Shown in pieces: positions 32,986 to 43,510 of a stretch of DNA of 64,000 nt (positions within the stretch are counted from its first letter, which is position 1; each line of letters begins with the position of its first letter). Both the position numbers and the translations under genes were made by a program. The stretch spans positions 3,534,001-3,598,000 of the forward strand of contig OY754475.1 of assembly GCA_963575645.1 (NCBI GenBank), in the 5' to 3' direction. The notes below the pieces were generated by a model, which was not told the origin of the DNA, ran no database searches, and was given only the letters and a program-made list of their open reading frames with translations. Source of the stretch: Xanthostigma xanthostigma. Its lineage: Eukaryota > Arthropoda > Insecta > Raphidioptera > Raphidiidae.

Positions 32986-35014
32986 CCTCCTAATACAAGA
33001 AGTCTTTCAAGAAATGTGTAAATATTCAGATTCGCCGTGAACTACATATAACCTCACAAAAATGTTGAGTGCTGACCAAGGAGGATTAATTAGTTGACGG
33101 TGTTCACGGAGTCATTCTATCATAAATTTGTAAAGAGGCGTTTACAGTAAAGATGTTTTACCAATCAATAGTCGTTGGATTCTGTTGATTACTTTTTACA
33201 TGGAAGCGTGTTAATTAGAAATTTATCGGTGCAAACGCAGCTTACAATTCAACTGAAACCAGTCAAACTGTTTTTTGATAACGCACTATACTAGGTTATA
33301 AATTGTATTGATAGTTCATTAACTCCCGACACGGCAACCGTGACATCGACTCCTTGGAGGTATTCAATTATTTTTTTAATGATTACATTTTCTTATCAGA
33401 ATTACTTTTTCGATTTCTGATTTTTAAATTTATTAATTAGATTAAATGAAAAAAAAATGTTGAAATACGTAAATCTATCGCTGAAAATTGTTGTTCTAAA
33501 ATTTATGGTGCAGACGTTGGATTGATAATAATATTGCAATTGAAAAAATATATTATTTTAAGGAGTGTATTAAGGGGTTATATTTGATTTTGTACGAAAA
33601 CTTTAGTTCACACTGTTTGTATTAACAAATACACTATATTGTCGGCAGGGTTTGGCACTGCGACCCAATTTTTACTTCTTCGCGCTGTTCTGTTCTATTT
33701 ATATGCTGGTCAATAAATAAATTATAACGTCATTTAATACACCAATCTGACCGTAAATGGTTGTATCCCAGTGGTTTTTAGGGTCAGCATTGTCCCAGAT
33801 TTTTTCCAGGTCGCAGGTCGTAGTTCAAAAGTATATCACCAATGAACAACGGACTACAAGTTCGGAAATTAAAAAGATTCGTAAATTTTTGACTTATTAC
33901 TATCGACATTGCTGCCATCTCGTGATGGAACATATGAACCGTGGCCCTTGAAACTACCTTTAAAATCATTTTATTTTAGATTACGAAAAGTGTGCTCAGA
34001 CCGTAATTATTACGCATAGTGTTTATTCAAAATAAACACATAAAATTTCGAAATAACAAACAAGTCATTTCCGTGAAATAACATTGAAGCTAATTAAGAA
34101 ATAGTTGTCTTCTAATAAACGAAGCGATTCTATAAGATTCGTTTTATAATTATTATTGTCACTTAAGCCTCTGAAAAGACACACCATAAAAATAAAATAA
34201 ACACCTCGACGGATCGACCAAAAAAAAAAAAAATTAAAAAACATGTCCGTTACATCGGCTACTGTTACCTACTTTTTAAACTAGAGCTACTTAAAAATCT
34301 TAAACGACTCTTCCATTCACAAATAGTTTCATCGCGGTTTCGAAACAATTTCAAAACGAATCTGTTTATCTGTAATAAAATCTATATTTTATAAGTTGTC
34401 TGTGAAAAGTCGACAAACCGTGCTAAAAATTTCGGTTATTATTCGATAGTTTTAATCAGCGAATTAAGGAAGTTTTGGGTGAAAATGTTTTAAAATTAAT
34501 AGTGAACTGTTTTCGAAGTCAAGCATATTGTGGGTAGTTTCCACGTTGCTTCGTCGGCTTTTTTGAAAACCTAAACAAGAAAAGATACAAGTTCTGATAA
34601 CGATTAATTATAAATGAGTATAAATAGAAAAAGAGACGAAATAAAACGAGAAAGAAATGCCTTCATTATCACTTGAGTGGTCCGGATGTGTTTTAGAGAT
34701 AATACGGCTGGTGTAAAAATTCTTAAACAGAAGCATTACTTATTGACGTAATTATCTATTTCTTTGTTAACTGTCACTTAAGGTAACTAAAGCCACTTCT
34801 GTATTTAATCTACTAATCCTTAAAAAAGTACTATTGCGTAATAAAACCATTAGGATTAAATCAACGTGGTACTAAGTGACTGCTTTTAGACGGTACCTGG
34901 CCAAAAAAAGCGCGAGGTTGAAGTAAAACTTCATTTGATTTGTTTTTATCACTCTCACTTTTTTCACTCACAAACTAAATCACTCGTAAATTAAATTACG
35001 TTCGCTGTGCTTAC
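32986..35014. other. No gene recognised
   Basis: About 2 kb of AT-rich sequence. Frames at 33757-33951 (plus) and 33784-33969 (minus) overlap on opposite strands and are not recognisable. Confidence 0.45.
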
Positions 35015-35250
35015 TGGTTTACGTCCGTAGCTGTGTTTCCTACAGATGCGCGTTGCCATCTGTCAGTCGATGCCTTTAAATCGCGGAAATCTATCACAAA
35101 ATTGGTTTGTCTTTCGTTCAAGATGGTTTCTACGATGCCGTTCTGTCAGTCGATGCAGAACTGGTTTGCGTCCTTAGTTATGTTTCGCCTTTCTTCCATG
35201 CGTTTTGATGCCTTTAAATGGCAGAAATTGCGTAGACACGTTACTTCCGT
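35015..35250 (+). repeat. Dispersed repeat family G, copy 2 (partly tandem)
   Basis: TGGTTTACGTCCGTAG and TGGTTTGCGTCCTTAG begin two related units (35015, 35162). GTTGCCATCTGTCAGTCGAT, GCCTTTAAATCGCGGAAAT and TTCAAGATGGTTTCTACGAT match 29441-29508. Contains CATCTGTCAGTCGATGC, another instance of the CATCTGTCA word found in family X. Confidence 0.55.
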
Positions 35251-35958
35251 TTAAAAAAAGATCGGAGTTACGTCTACAGAAGTTTTAATAATTAGAAAGT
35301 TTAACAAACAAATATTGTCTCGTTTCTCCTAAAATAACTTCAAGCTAGGCGTTTTGAGAAAGTTTAATTCAGCGCCCTTTCTCCAAGGCGGCTTAACCGT
35401 GTCTGTTTTTTTTCAAAAGTCACTGATGAAATAATTTGTGCTAATCTTGTAGCTTCAACTCTTGTTTTATCGGTGAACAAGCATCTATAAAAATCTTCTC
35501 TAAAGACTGCAAGATGTTGAATAGTTTTAGAGATAAGAAAAATGATATGTGCATGATTAATAATAAATCTTGACATGGCTAACAAGTTATCAAGAAAAAG
35601 ATTAAAGAAGAAAATCAACATTTTCAGTGTGTATAGCGTCTAAGCATCTTACAGCAAACACGGAGAGGATAGTCGACGACAACGAAATAAGAACTTTGTT
35701 AATACGAGAGTAGTGTAACAGGTATATATATATATGAACATAGTGTAATATTTTTTCTAACAGATTCGAATGACAGTTTGACATGTTTACGCCATTGATG
35801 CAATACACAAGGCATAAAGGAATGTCCTTAACTGATATTTATAACCAGTTTCAAAATTCCGTGGAATTTTTTTCTACTCCAATTCTCGTTTCTTTTCACT
35901 CATGTCGGCGCTTATAAGTGACGGTAAATTAATCGAATCGACATCAACCTTATTAAAT
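35251..35958. other. No gene recognised
   Basis: Short minus-strand frames (35364-35621, 35602-35808) without family resemblance. A (TA)n run lies near 35724. Confidence 0.45.
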
Positions 35959-36620
35959 TCTTTAAGGAGGTTGATCCGTTACAGTCCCAATCAAAAGTAA
36001 GTCGAATTCTAAATGGGAACTTTTCCATAATAAATTTTTACAGAAGGGTGTAAGTCGATGATACCAATAAATTATAGTCATAATAAATAATTTTTTTAAT
36101 ATTATTAATTATTTCAGTATTTTACTTAATTTGTACAGAGTTAGGTTAGAAAAAATAAATTTATGTAAATATTTGTATTTTACATATTATTTAAAAAAGA
36201 AATTATAAATAATAAAATTAAAATTAAATCATTAAAAAATTGAGAATTCAGTTAAAATTGTCAAGAATAATAGTCCATAATTGAAAAGTGCTAAGGTTTA
36301 ATAATTTTTTTTATTGATTATAAGTCTCCTAATTAAATTGGAAAAAATATTAAAATATGCGTAAAACATCAATGCTTTAGTTTTCGGAACTGCTGACATT
36401 ATTTGGTTATTTGCAAAAAATTAAAATGTACCGTTTGCATGCTAGGTTGACATATTTTCCATAAGACTACATGTAAAAGTTTTTTTTTAATTTTCACTTT
36501 ATAAATCTCCTAATGATTTTGGATTTTTTACAGAAAATTTTATTATAAAAAAATCTATTAAAAAAAATTTATTTCAAATTTTTTCATTATCTTCGTAAAA
36601 CGGCTCAACCTCCTTAAAGA
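35959..36620. mobile_element. MITE with 22-bp terminal inverted repeats
   Basis: The left end TCTTTAAGGAGGTTGATCCG, TT (35959-35980) matches the reverse complement of the right end ending TCCTTAAAGA at 36620, with one mismatch. AGTCCCAATC lies just inside the left end and just outside the right end. The interior is extremely AT-rich, with a loosely repeated TTATAARTCTCCTAAT word (about 36319 and 36500). Non-coding. Confidence 0.65.
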
Positions 36621-37228
36621 GATTGGGACTAGGCAGTTACAGGAAAAATATACACTCGTTAGAATTTTTCAAAGATGATACATTTTATACTTGGACAAAG
36701 GTATTAGTCCAAGCTCCCATGACAGAAGAAGTTACCCCTACGAACACCTCAAAATTATAAAGTGAAAATGGCTGAAAACATGTGAGAAACATGTTACGCC
36801 CGCCAGACTAGTAAAAATTTGTTAATTGTTATTTTTTATGAATTTTTGAATTTAAAAAAAACATGATTTTTATTCCAAAACACCTGCTTGAAATTTATAC
36901 AATTTGTAGTAAATAATGTACCATTTTTGAAAAAACTTGTCTGGCTGACAATTCGTCAGACTTCATTTGTTATAATTTTTTTTTTATGAAGTCTGTCATA
37001 GTAAAAAACATTTTTTCGCAGACAGACCAATTTTTATGCATAAAATAGATGTCAAACCTTCTTTCAGAAAAAAATTAAGGTGGTGTTTTGACACGGCCCT
37101 TGTAAAAGCTGATTTGTTTATGAAAAAACGCCGTCACGGCGCTTAAAAATTGAATCTGACATGGTAAAAAACAATATTTTGATGACAAATGTATTAAAGT
37201 ATATAAAAGGGATCTACCGTATTAATTT
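36621..37228. other. No gene recognised; small hairpin at about 36957-36998
   Basis: CAGACTTCAT and ATGAAGTCTG bracket a T-rich loop. Nothing else resolvable. Confidence 0.4.
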
Positions 37229-37334
37229 AGAATAAAAACATTTTTTTTTCTAGTTAGCAACGATTATACCACATTTTTTAGTGAAAAAATATGGTATAAT
37301 CGTTGCTAACTAGAAAAAAAAAAATTTTTATTCC
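37229..37334. repeat. Hairpin element with about 48-bp arms
   Basis: CTAGTTAGCAACGATTATAC (37250 on) mirrors GTATAATCGTTGCTAACTAG. Complementarity continues inward through CACATTTTTT/AAAAAATATG to a 4-nt loop (AGTG) and outward through T-runs to GGAATAAAAA. Only about two positions differ. A compact foldback with no coding content. Confidence 0.8.
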
Positions 37335-38077
37335 AAAAATAAAAAAATCTTCCATCTAAACATTCACTACTCGAAAACTGCAAATGTCGTGCGGTTTTGA
37401 ACTGAACATTTCGTGAAATGGACAGTCACTTTTCCTATAACATATGCGATGCATTTTTATTTGTAAAAGAGATTTTTGCTGAATCTATCGGCCACTTTTT
37501 GTCGATTTGAAACGTAGTAAACGCACGAATACAATGGTCTCCCGTGTATTCGTGGAATTCCTACATCGATCAATAAAGAATACTAAATACCTATAGCATT
37601 AAAAAAATCATTTAATTTACGAAAAGCACGTATGTCTTATAAATGTAATCAACAAATCAATATTCTCTGACATCGGACTCGCCACGTATAAAATGCATCT
37701 ACGGTTCTCGTATCACTTTTAATAAATCAGAAAAAAATCTCATCCAAGAATATTCGATAAACTTTAAAGAACTAGAAATCATTTCGATAGAATTAGAGAC
37801 CCTCAACCAGTACCGGATTATCCATATAGACAAAGAATGGGCCCGCGGCGTTCATTTCAATTCGGAAATAAATACGTTTTAAATTTGTGTTTGTTTTAAG
37901 ACGTTATAGCTTCCTAAACGAGATATACTCTCGCTGCTGTGCTCATTCGAGACTTTTTCCTATATAAGGTATTTTCAACCACATCCGCTACACTTTTATA
38001 TTTTTCTAAGGAGTTTAAATTTCTCCAGCGAATCGGAGACTTTTTTGGACATCAAAAGTTTTCAACTACATTTAATA
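37335..38077. other. No gene recognised
   Basis: No repeat or coding evidence that I can support. Confidence 0.4.
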
Positions 38078-38236
38078 CTAGCGGTCCGGTCCGGCTTCGC
38101 CCGAATTTGATGATTGCGATCGTTTCTTCATCGACTTACGCTGCAAAATTGGTCTCGACGAAGAGCGCTTTTATTTTTACGCGTCCATCCTGAAGGTCCA
38201 TTCTAAATATTGGTGAAAAAAATTGAAATCCGATGA
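38078..38236 (-). mobile_element. Helitron-like element, family A, 5'-truncated
   Basis: Good 3' end on the minus strand (GGGCGAAGCCGGACCGGACC-GCTAG|T at 38078). The body is present as far as the TCACCAATATTTAGAATGGA region, then it breaks off at ATCGGATTTC. Confidence 0.55.
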
Positions 38237-38419
38237 GTCGCGAGATTGTCCTGTGTAAATAAACAAGAATACAACAGGTATATCTAAGAAAAAAATAAAC
38301 TGACACAAGAAAATCTCGCCACAAGCTTTTATATCATATAAATTATAATGAATGGTTGGGTTTGATTTAATTTAAAGTTTATTTTCTGCTTTTTAATGCA
38401 TTTAAAAAAAAAATTTTTA

Positions 38420-38520
38420 CACCCTTTATATTAGTTTCACTTGCAAGTTTGTATGTATGTATGTATGTGTGTATATAAGTACGTATGTTTGTAAACTCGT
38501 TTGGACTACAGCAAGTGGTT
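38420..38520 (+). repeat. LINE-tail-like repeat with (TATG)n microsatellite
   Basis: CCCTTTATATTAGTTTCACT, then a TATGTATGTATG run (about 38449-38467). A second version (CGCTTTATATTAGCTTCACC plus TGTATGTATG) lies at 52755-52930. The phrase is widespread in insect genomes as a retroelement 3' tail; this is from memory and was not checked. Confidence 0.5.
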
Positions 38521-38554
38521 TATATAGTGGTATAATATGCCGGCTCTGTAAGTG

Positions 38555-38650
38555 CATTGCCTAGCCGTGCGGTCTAAGGCACGGGTCATCGCTGACGTCA
38601 ACTCTCGGAATCACGGCTCGTGGGTTCTAATCCCGTCCACGTCGAAAAAA
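38555..38650 (+). repeat. tRNA-Leu-like SINE head
   Basis: GCCTAGCCGTGCGGTCTAAG and GCACGGG form a D-arm like that of tRNA-Leu (GCGGTCTAAGGC). The T-arm region GTGGGTTCTAATCCCG contains the B box (38625-38641 area). A long variable segment lies between, as in class II tRNAs. The acceptor stem does not close, so this is not a functional tRNA. A T/A-rich hairpin (CGAAAAAAAAG...TTTTTTTTTCG) follows, then the large palindrome. Confidence 0.6.
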
Positions 38651-38703
38651 AAGTTGTTTTTTTTTCGGCAAATTTTTGACAATAAATCGAACTAAAAAGT
38701 GGA

Positions 38704-38970
38704 AAATAAATATAGTTTAAAAAAAACTAAAAATCACGCTTTATATCGAACTAAAAAGTAAAAATATTTTTTTAAATAAGCTTAAAACAATAATGAATAA
38801 AAAATACAAGTATTATTGTGAAAAAAGCGTGGGGCGCCACGCTTTTTTCACAATAATACTTGTATTTTTTATTCATTATTGTTTTAAGCTTATTTTTAAA
38901 AAAAATATTTTTTACTTTTTAGTTCGATATAAAGCGTGTTTTTTAGTTTTTTTTTAAACTATATTTATTT
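38704..38970. repeat. Large near-perfect palindrome, about 130-bp arms
   Basis: The centre is at 38833-38836 (GGCG) flanked by AAAAAAGCGTGG and CCACGCTTTTTT. The arms run outward through CACAATAATACTTGTATTTT, ATTCATTATTG, AAGCTTATTT, ACTTTTTAGTTCGATATAAA and GCGTG to AAATAAATATAG. The arms differ by about one substitution and small homopolymer indels. A piece of the arm, TCGAACTAAAAAGTGG, is also duplicated just outside the left end. Extruded, it would form a hairpin of about 130 bp. Probably a foldback element or an inverted duplication. Confidence 0.9.
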
Positions 38971-39403
38971 ACTATTAATTTTAGTATAAATTAGTATTGA
39001 TAGCAGACCTTACTTGCAAATAAAAAACCCCACATTTATGAATGATACAAATTTTTTAACTTATTAAAAGGGTGCTACTGAGAGGGACGCACATATAGAA
39101 CGCATTATGCAGTGGAAAGAGAGAATGGAGGTTTATAGACAGCGACGATTGGTGTGTCGGGCCTGTTGGATGCGTTGGGGTTTGTGGTGATGCTCACGTT
39201 GTTTGCCCCCCGCTGTAGGCTTGTCAGTCCAATTTCAATTTAACAAGTCAATTATAAAACCAATCAATGCTATCCGACTATATATAACCGTTGATGTGTT
39301 AGGCTGGCACGAAACTGCCGTGGTGTAAAGAAATCACACGTTACTGTTGAATTAAAAACATTTAAACAAAAATTCAGAGCGAATTATATTTCTTCTATAC
39401 AGA
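38971..39403. other. No gene recognised
   Basis: Includes a moderately GC-rich stretch (about 39110-39230) with no identifiable element. Confidence 0.4.
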
Positions 39404-39657
39404 TTTTATCTATAGCTTTGCCCGAATTTGTAGGTTGCCACCAGAGATATTATATTAAATATCTCTGGTTGCCACCGTTTTTTTTTGTCGACTTACGTTG
39501 CAAAATTACTACGAAAAACGCTTTTATTTTAACGCGATAAATATGTAATATCATCCTGAAGGTTTATTCTAAATAGTGGTGAAAGAATTTTTCAAATAGG
39601 TGCAGTGGTTCTGGAGATTACCTCCACATACACAGAAACTCCCTCTTTATAATTATA
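39404..39657 (-). mobile_element. Helitron-like element, family A, carrying a small hairpin insert
   Basis: Minus-strand copy whose 5' side points to 39657. The 3' end is degraded (ATCTATAGCTTTGCCCGAAT on the plus strand; the CTAG terminus is lost). Inside, GGTTGCCACC (39433-39442 and 39467-39476) flanks an 11-bp-arm hairpin (CCAGAGATATT...AATATCTCTGG). It is head-to-head with the next copy. Confidence 0.6.
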
Positions 39658-39659
39658 AG

Positions 39660-39866
39660 CGGGTAAAGTTTGTAAGTTTGGGTGTAGGAGGTAATCTCCG
39701 AAACTACTCATTCGATTTTTTTTTTCACCAATATTTAGAATGGACCTCAGAATGGACATAGGCTGCATATTATCGCGTTAAAATAAAAGCGCTTTTCGTG
39801 GAGACCAATTTTGCAATGTGAGTATCAACGAAAAACGGTGGCAATCTACTAATTTGGGCGAAGCCG
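39660..39866 (+). mobile_element. Helitron-like element, family A
   Basis: Plus-strand copy: GGGTAAAGTTTGTAAGTTTG, GTGTAGGAGGTAATCTCCGA, AATATTTAGAATGGACC, TATCGCGTTAAAATAAAAGC, and CGAAGCCGCGC at the 3' side without the final CTAG. Its 5' end meets that of the preceding minus-strand copy, separated only by a few AT-rich bases. Confidence 0.6.
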
Positions 39867-40194
39867 CGCAAAAAAAAATATGTCAATCTAACAGGATTTA
39901 ATCATTTTTGTGAAAAAAAAAATTATTTCAAGCTTTTAAGGCATCCTTTTAGAAAACTTGTACCATGTTATTAATTAGACCATTGTTATAGATAATGCTT
40001 ACATAGTTCTCGGTTTATTATTAATAGCATACAAGAGAAGGTGGGCCATGCACTTCATTGTTTGATAATTAATAATCGAAAACAGATTATATTGCCGTGG
40101 CCTTCCAATATAATCGATCGATCAAGTACTGAATTAAAATATAAAAAAAATCATAGGATACTAAAATCGTTTATTATTAACTAGCGGTACCCGG
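39867..40194. other. No gene recognised
   Basis: AT-rich sequence; no structure seen. Confidence 0.4.
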
Positions 40195-40275
40195 CCACGC
40201 GGCGCAGTGGCTCAGTCTGGTTTACGTTGCTTCTTCCCATTATAGTGCTGACTTTAAAATCCCGACACGGTAAAA
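40195..40275 (+). repeat. Possible SINE head (weak A and B boxes)
   Basis: CACGCGGCGCAGTGGCTCAG has the shape of a tRNA-like A-box region and GACTTTAAAATCCCG a decayed B box about 50 bp later. Many arthropod SINEs start with GGYGCAGTGGC, but the B box here matches the consensus poorly. Confidence 0.3.
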
Positions 40276-40752
40276 TTTATAATTGCGAGTAAATATTAAA
40301 AATCCCACCGCGTTCGACAGACATAGATATTGATTTTTTTTTAAGTTGAATAAATAATTACAGATTCCGTTTGCCAGCGAAGTACTGGCGTAAGTAGCCC
40401 TGCCACAATCATTAAACTGCCAGACACGCATCATCTGTTGTCGAGGACAGTAAAAAAAAACGCCATCGCTCTGCGAGCTGTTGTTCTTCTTCAACAAACA
40501 GTCGACAATCGTCAGCGAGTTCTTCGATCTATCCAAGACACATAAGATACACGATGACGTGTCCCTGATTGGTGGTGAGCAGTCGTGAATCGACGGGTAT
40601 ACAGTTTTATTCATTCACGATTCGTCTACACGTCAGGACCGTATCGAGTAAAAAAATATTCTGAATCAGTCCCTAACTAGCTTCGGCCGGGTAGATTTTG
40701 ATGTGAGAGCGAAATAATCAAGAACAATTAACATCGCTCCCATATTTGTAAA
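40276..40752. other. No gene recognised
   Basis: A 124-codon minus-strand frame covers 40240-40614 and begins inside the SINE-like segment. It is not called (see rejected). AAAAAACGCCATCGC at about 40448 links this region to the 6703-6855 duplication. Confidence 0.4.
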
Positions 40753-41063
40753 GTGAAACTTTTATTCTATCGCCCCGAATTTTTCTGGCCGTCGCATTAC
40801 AGGCGGCCGCGGAGTAGGGGTAAAGTGAAAGGCGTTCGGAGTAGGCGCTCGGTAGAGCGGCCAAGGCCAATATGGCGGCGCCCATGGTTAGCATCAGCTG
40901 ACCGTGTAGTATGTATAACGCATAGTCAGTCTGTCATGCGGGCAAGTGCTGCACAGTGTTTACGTGTTTTTATTCGTGTATTCATGTGAATATTGTTGTT
41001 TATAATTAATCGTAATGGATAAGTGTCTACAATCCAATGCCTACAATCCAATAAAAGTTTCAC
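40753..41063. other. CpG-rich block bounded by 14-bp inverted repeats
   Basis: GTGAAACTTTTATT (40753-40766) is exactly complementary to AATAAAAGTTTCAC (41050-41063). The interior at about 40790-40900 has a dozen CpGs in about 100 bp, a GCGGCCGC site and CAATATGGCGGCGCC, a close match to the YY1/Pho-type AANATGGCGGC element of promoters. A 19-codon ORF (ATG at about 41014, MDKCLQSNAYNPIK...) follows. Either a host promoter/first exon or the body of a TIR-bounded transposon. The inverted repeats favour the second, the promoter-like motifs the first. Confidence 0.45.
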
Positions 41064-41356
41064 GTGCGTCGTGATTTCTTAAAACCACACAACTATTTTT
41101 TTTTTGTTTTGCATGTTCATATTTCAAATATTATGTAGTACAACATTTTTAGTTTAATCAGTGTATACCATATATCTATTAATTAACTATATGAATCATT
41201 GCCTATCTACTCAATGTGCGGTGAGTGAACGCAGCAAAGCGTATTGAAAATATATCTGCGCCTTTTTCTCCGATGATAGGATTGGTTGAAGTACTTGCAT
41301 TCAATCTGAATAAAGTATCTCTGTTTCAAAAACTTTGTCTTTTTCTGTGTCGTTAG
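41064..41356. other. No gene recognised
   Basis: AT-rich. GTGCGGTGAGTG at about 41216 resembles a splice donor but nothing supports an exon. Confidence 0.35.
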
Positions 41357-41452
41357 CATGGGTGTACCGAGCTTTTGGCCCAGGAGGGAGCAAATTAGAA
41401 ATGTCTTAAGCCGGGTCCCCCGTAATTGTTTGCCCTCCTGGATACGCCAGTG
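41357..41452. mobile_element. Short MITE, CAYKGGYGTAYC ends
   Basis: The left end CATGGGTGTACC...CCCAGGAGGG and the reverse complement of the right end CACTGGCGTATCCAGGAGGG are related terminal inverted repeats (96 bp total). CACTGGCGTA ends are common on P- and hAT-type non-autonomous elements. No perfect target-site duplication was found (GTCGTTAG on the left, CTTACAGC on the right). Confidence 0.5.
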
Positions 41453-42142
41453 CTTACAGCGTAAAAAAGACAGAAGTATATGTTTGCACCCTAATAGTTC
41501 GATTGCGATTTTATTCCTATGCTCAGTATAGAATAAAAGTAAAAAAAAAAATATTTTTACTGTTTAGCTTTGAATATTGTCAGAGCCGTAGCTGAAGTGC
41601 ATTTGGCAGTGATTTATTTTTTGGTCATTTGTTTTATTATGCACATGTTTGTATGCATGCCTGCATGCGAACCTGAGGACGGACTTTCAAAATGTACAGT
41701 TTTTTATAACCGGCAAATGTTGCAGGTGAATACGGGCGGGCCAAATACGTCTTCGCGACTTCGTTCGAATGCAAGCTGTGCGCGCAATTTTAAATAGATC
41801 CGCGTTATTTACCTTGTCTTTTAACTGTCGCGAAACGAACGGGTTAAACTTGCGATTCTGTTTTGTTATTCAATTCCTATACGGTTTTCAATAGTAATTT
41901 CAAGGAAAAAACATTTATTTTTGAATTTCGACGTGAAACATTTTATTAATAACTAATAGATTTTCTATTAATTAAGTCAATACCTACTTGAATCCTTCAG
42001 CCAAGATTGTTTCGCTTCAAAAATAAAATTAACATAATGAGGATCGTCTCTTACTGTAGCTGTACTTGAGAAAATATATTAATAATCATAATTGAAGAGT
42101 CAAAGAAAGTAATAAAAATTCCGCTAATAAATCTATATAGGT
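41453..42142. other. No gene recognised
   Basis: Frame of 75 codons at 41570-41797, not recognisable. Confidence 0.4.
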
Positions 42143-42371
42143 ACTAATATTGCAAAGAGGTAAAATTTGTAAGTTTGAATCTTCGAAACTACTCGTCCGA
42201 TTTAAAAAATTTCTTCACCAATATTTAGAATGAACCTTCAAGAAGGACATAGGCTATATATTATCGCTTTGAAATAAAATCACTTTTCGTGAAGACAAAT
42301 TTTGCAACGTAAGTCGACGAAAAAACGCTAGCAATCTATAAATTCGGGCGAAGCCGGTCCGGGCCGCTAGT
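42143..42371 (+). mobile_element. Helitron-like element, family A
   Basis: GTACTAATATTGCAAAGAGG start, AAGTTTGAATCTTCGAAACT (carries a small deletion relative to GGATGTAGGAGGTAATCTCC), ATATTATCGCTTTGAAATAA, and a complete 3' end GGGCGAAGCCGGTCCGGGCC-GCTAG|T (42367-42370). Best-preserved 3' end of the family. Confidence 0.65.
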
Positions 42372-42856
42372 GTTATTAATAATTGCCACTATATTTAACT
42401 AATGATTATTTTGTCTAAATTAATATATTAAAACTGCAACATATTATGTCTTTATTATGCCGTAATTTTTTCTGTTTAGAATTTACGGTCAATAATTGTG
42501 TACAAAATATATTTACAAATAATATTATACCGTTTTTACGCCCGAAACAAATGCAAACAGGTAGACAATAAATAAACAATGCTGGTGCAAATAGTTCATT
42601 AATCATTTTCTAAACTATGTATCTCAACTAGTTTCCAGCTAAGAATCGCTGTTATAATAATATCCACACATTCAATAAAGTTTAACAGCCACTGGCAGAC
42701 CACAAAACGAGTGTGTGTTCTTCATAGCGGATTTTTTATGTGTTCAGGTTCTGTTCTGCGCTCCAAAGCAGCACGTGACACGTCATCATCAGATACCCCC
42801 TGTGTACACCGTGCAACTTCTGACCCACAAGTTACAGCGCGTTATTTTGATCGACT
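42372..42856. other. No gene recognised
   Basis: No feature that I can support. Confidence 0.4.
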
Positions 42857-43030
42857 ATGAGCTGCAGTTACCGTCCAAATAAGCATCTGTCACTGCTAGA
42901 AGTGTTCACTAAATATGACTACTTTGACTCGACGGTACGTATGTCGTACATCCATGATACACGACACACGGCTTATGGCAGTAGTGACTAGTGTTACATT
43001 GTTCTTGTCAACAGTGTTTGAAAAAAGTTA
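42857..43030 (+). repeat. Repeat H, copy 1
   Basis: GAGCTGCAGTTACCGTC, ATGTCGTACATCCATGATAC, GGCAGTAGTGACTAGTGTTA, CA..GTGTTTG. A second diverged copy in the same orientation lies 650 bp downstream (43511-43660). Confidence 0.65.
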
Positions 43031-43510
43031 ATAACCAAAACATAGATGTGATTCATAATTTAATTAACCCCAACTTCATTCCTAGCCCGTTTTAGAAGAT
43101 ACAGCCGGCTGACCAGTTTAAAATATTCGCCGCCACTGATAAAAGTTCAGCGCAAAGTTTACGAGGGAAGCTAGCAGGGTCAGTTTGGTGTTAGCAATGT
43201 AGTACTAACACAAGATATGTATGAACTGAAGATGTGATCCATAGACAGTTATTAATAATAAAATATAAGTAGAAAGAGATAAATGATCTGGTAGTATGTT
43301 AAAGCATGTCCGTCTCAACCTGACATCGGTTAAGTACTTTTGTGATTAATTGTTCGTTTAACGTTTAGACGAAAAGAAAAGTGAACACTACTTGATATCT
43401 ATACAATCAAAACAATACCGATCGTGATTCAGACGCAATGAAATTTAACAGTCGCGAATTTGAGGTTATGCATCCCTTTTCTGTATAGCCGGGTACAATA
43501 GCGATTTGTT
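43031..43510. other. No gene recognised
   Basis: Spacer between the two repeat-H copies; no structure of its own. Confidence 0.4.

Noticed and set aside
38555..38650. Functional tRNA-Leu gene
   Set aside because: D-arm and B box are good, but the acceptor stem does not pair and the segment runs into SINE-like tail sequence.
40240..40614. 124-codon minus-strand ORF with some protein-like stretches (CPRQQMMRVWQFNDCGRA)
   Set aside because: It starts inside a SINE-like segment, shares a non-coding repeat word with 6703-6855, and matches no family that I know. A frame this long can occur by chance in 64 kb.
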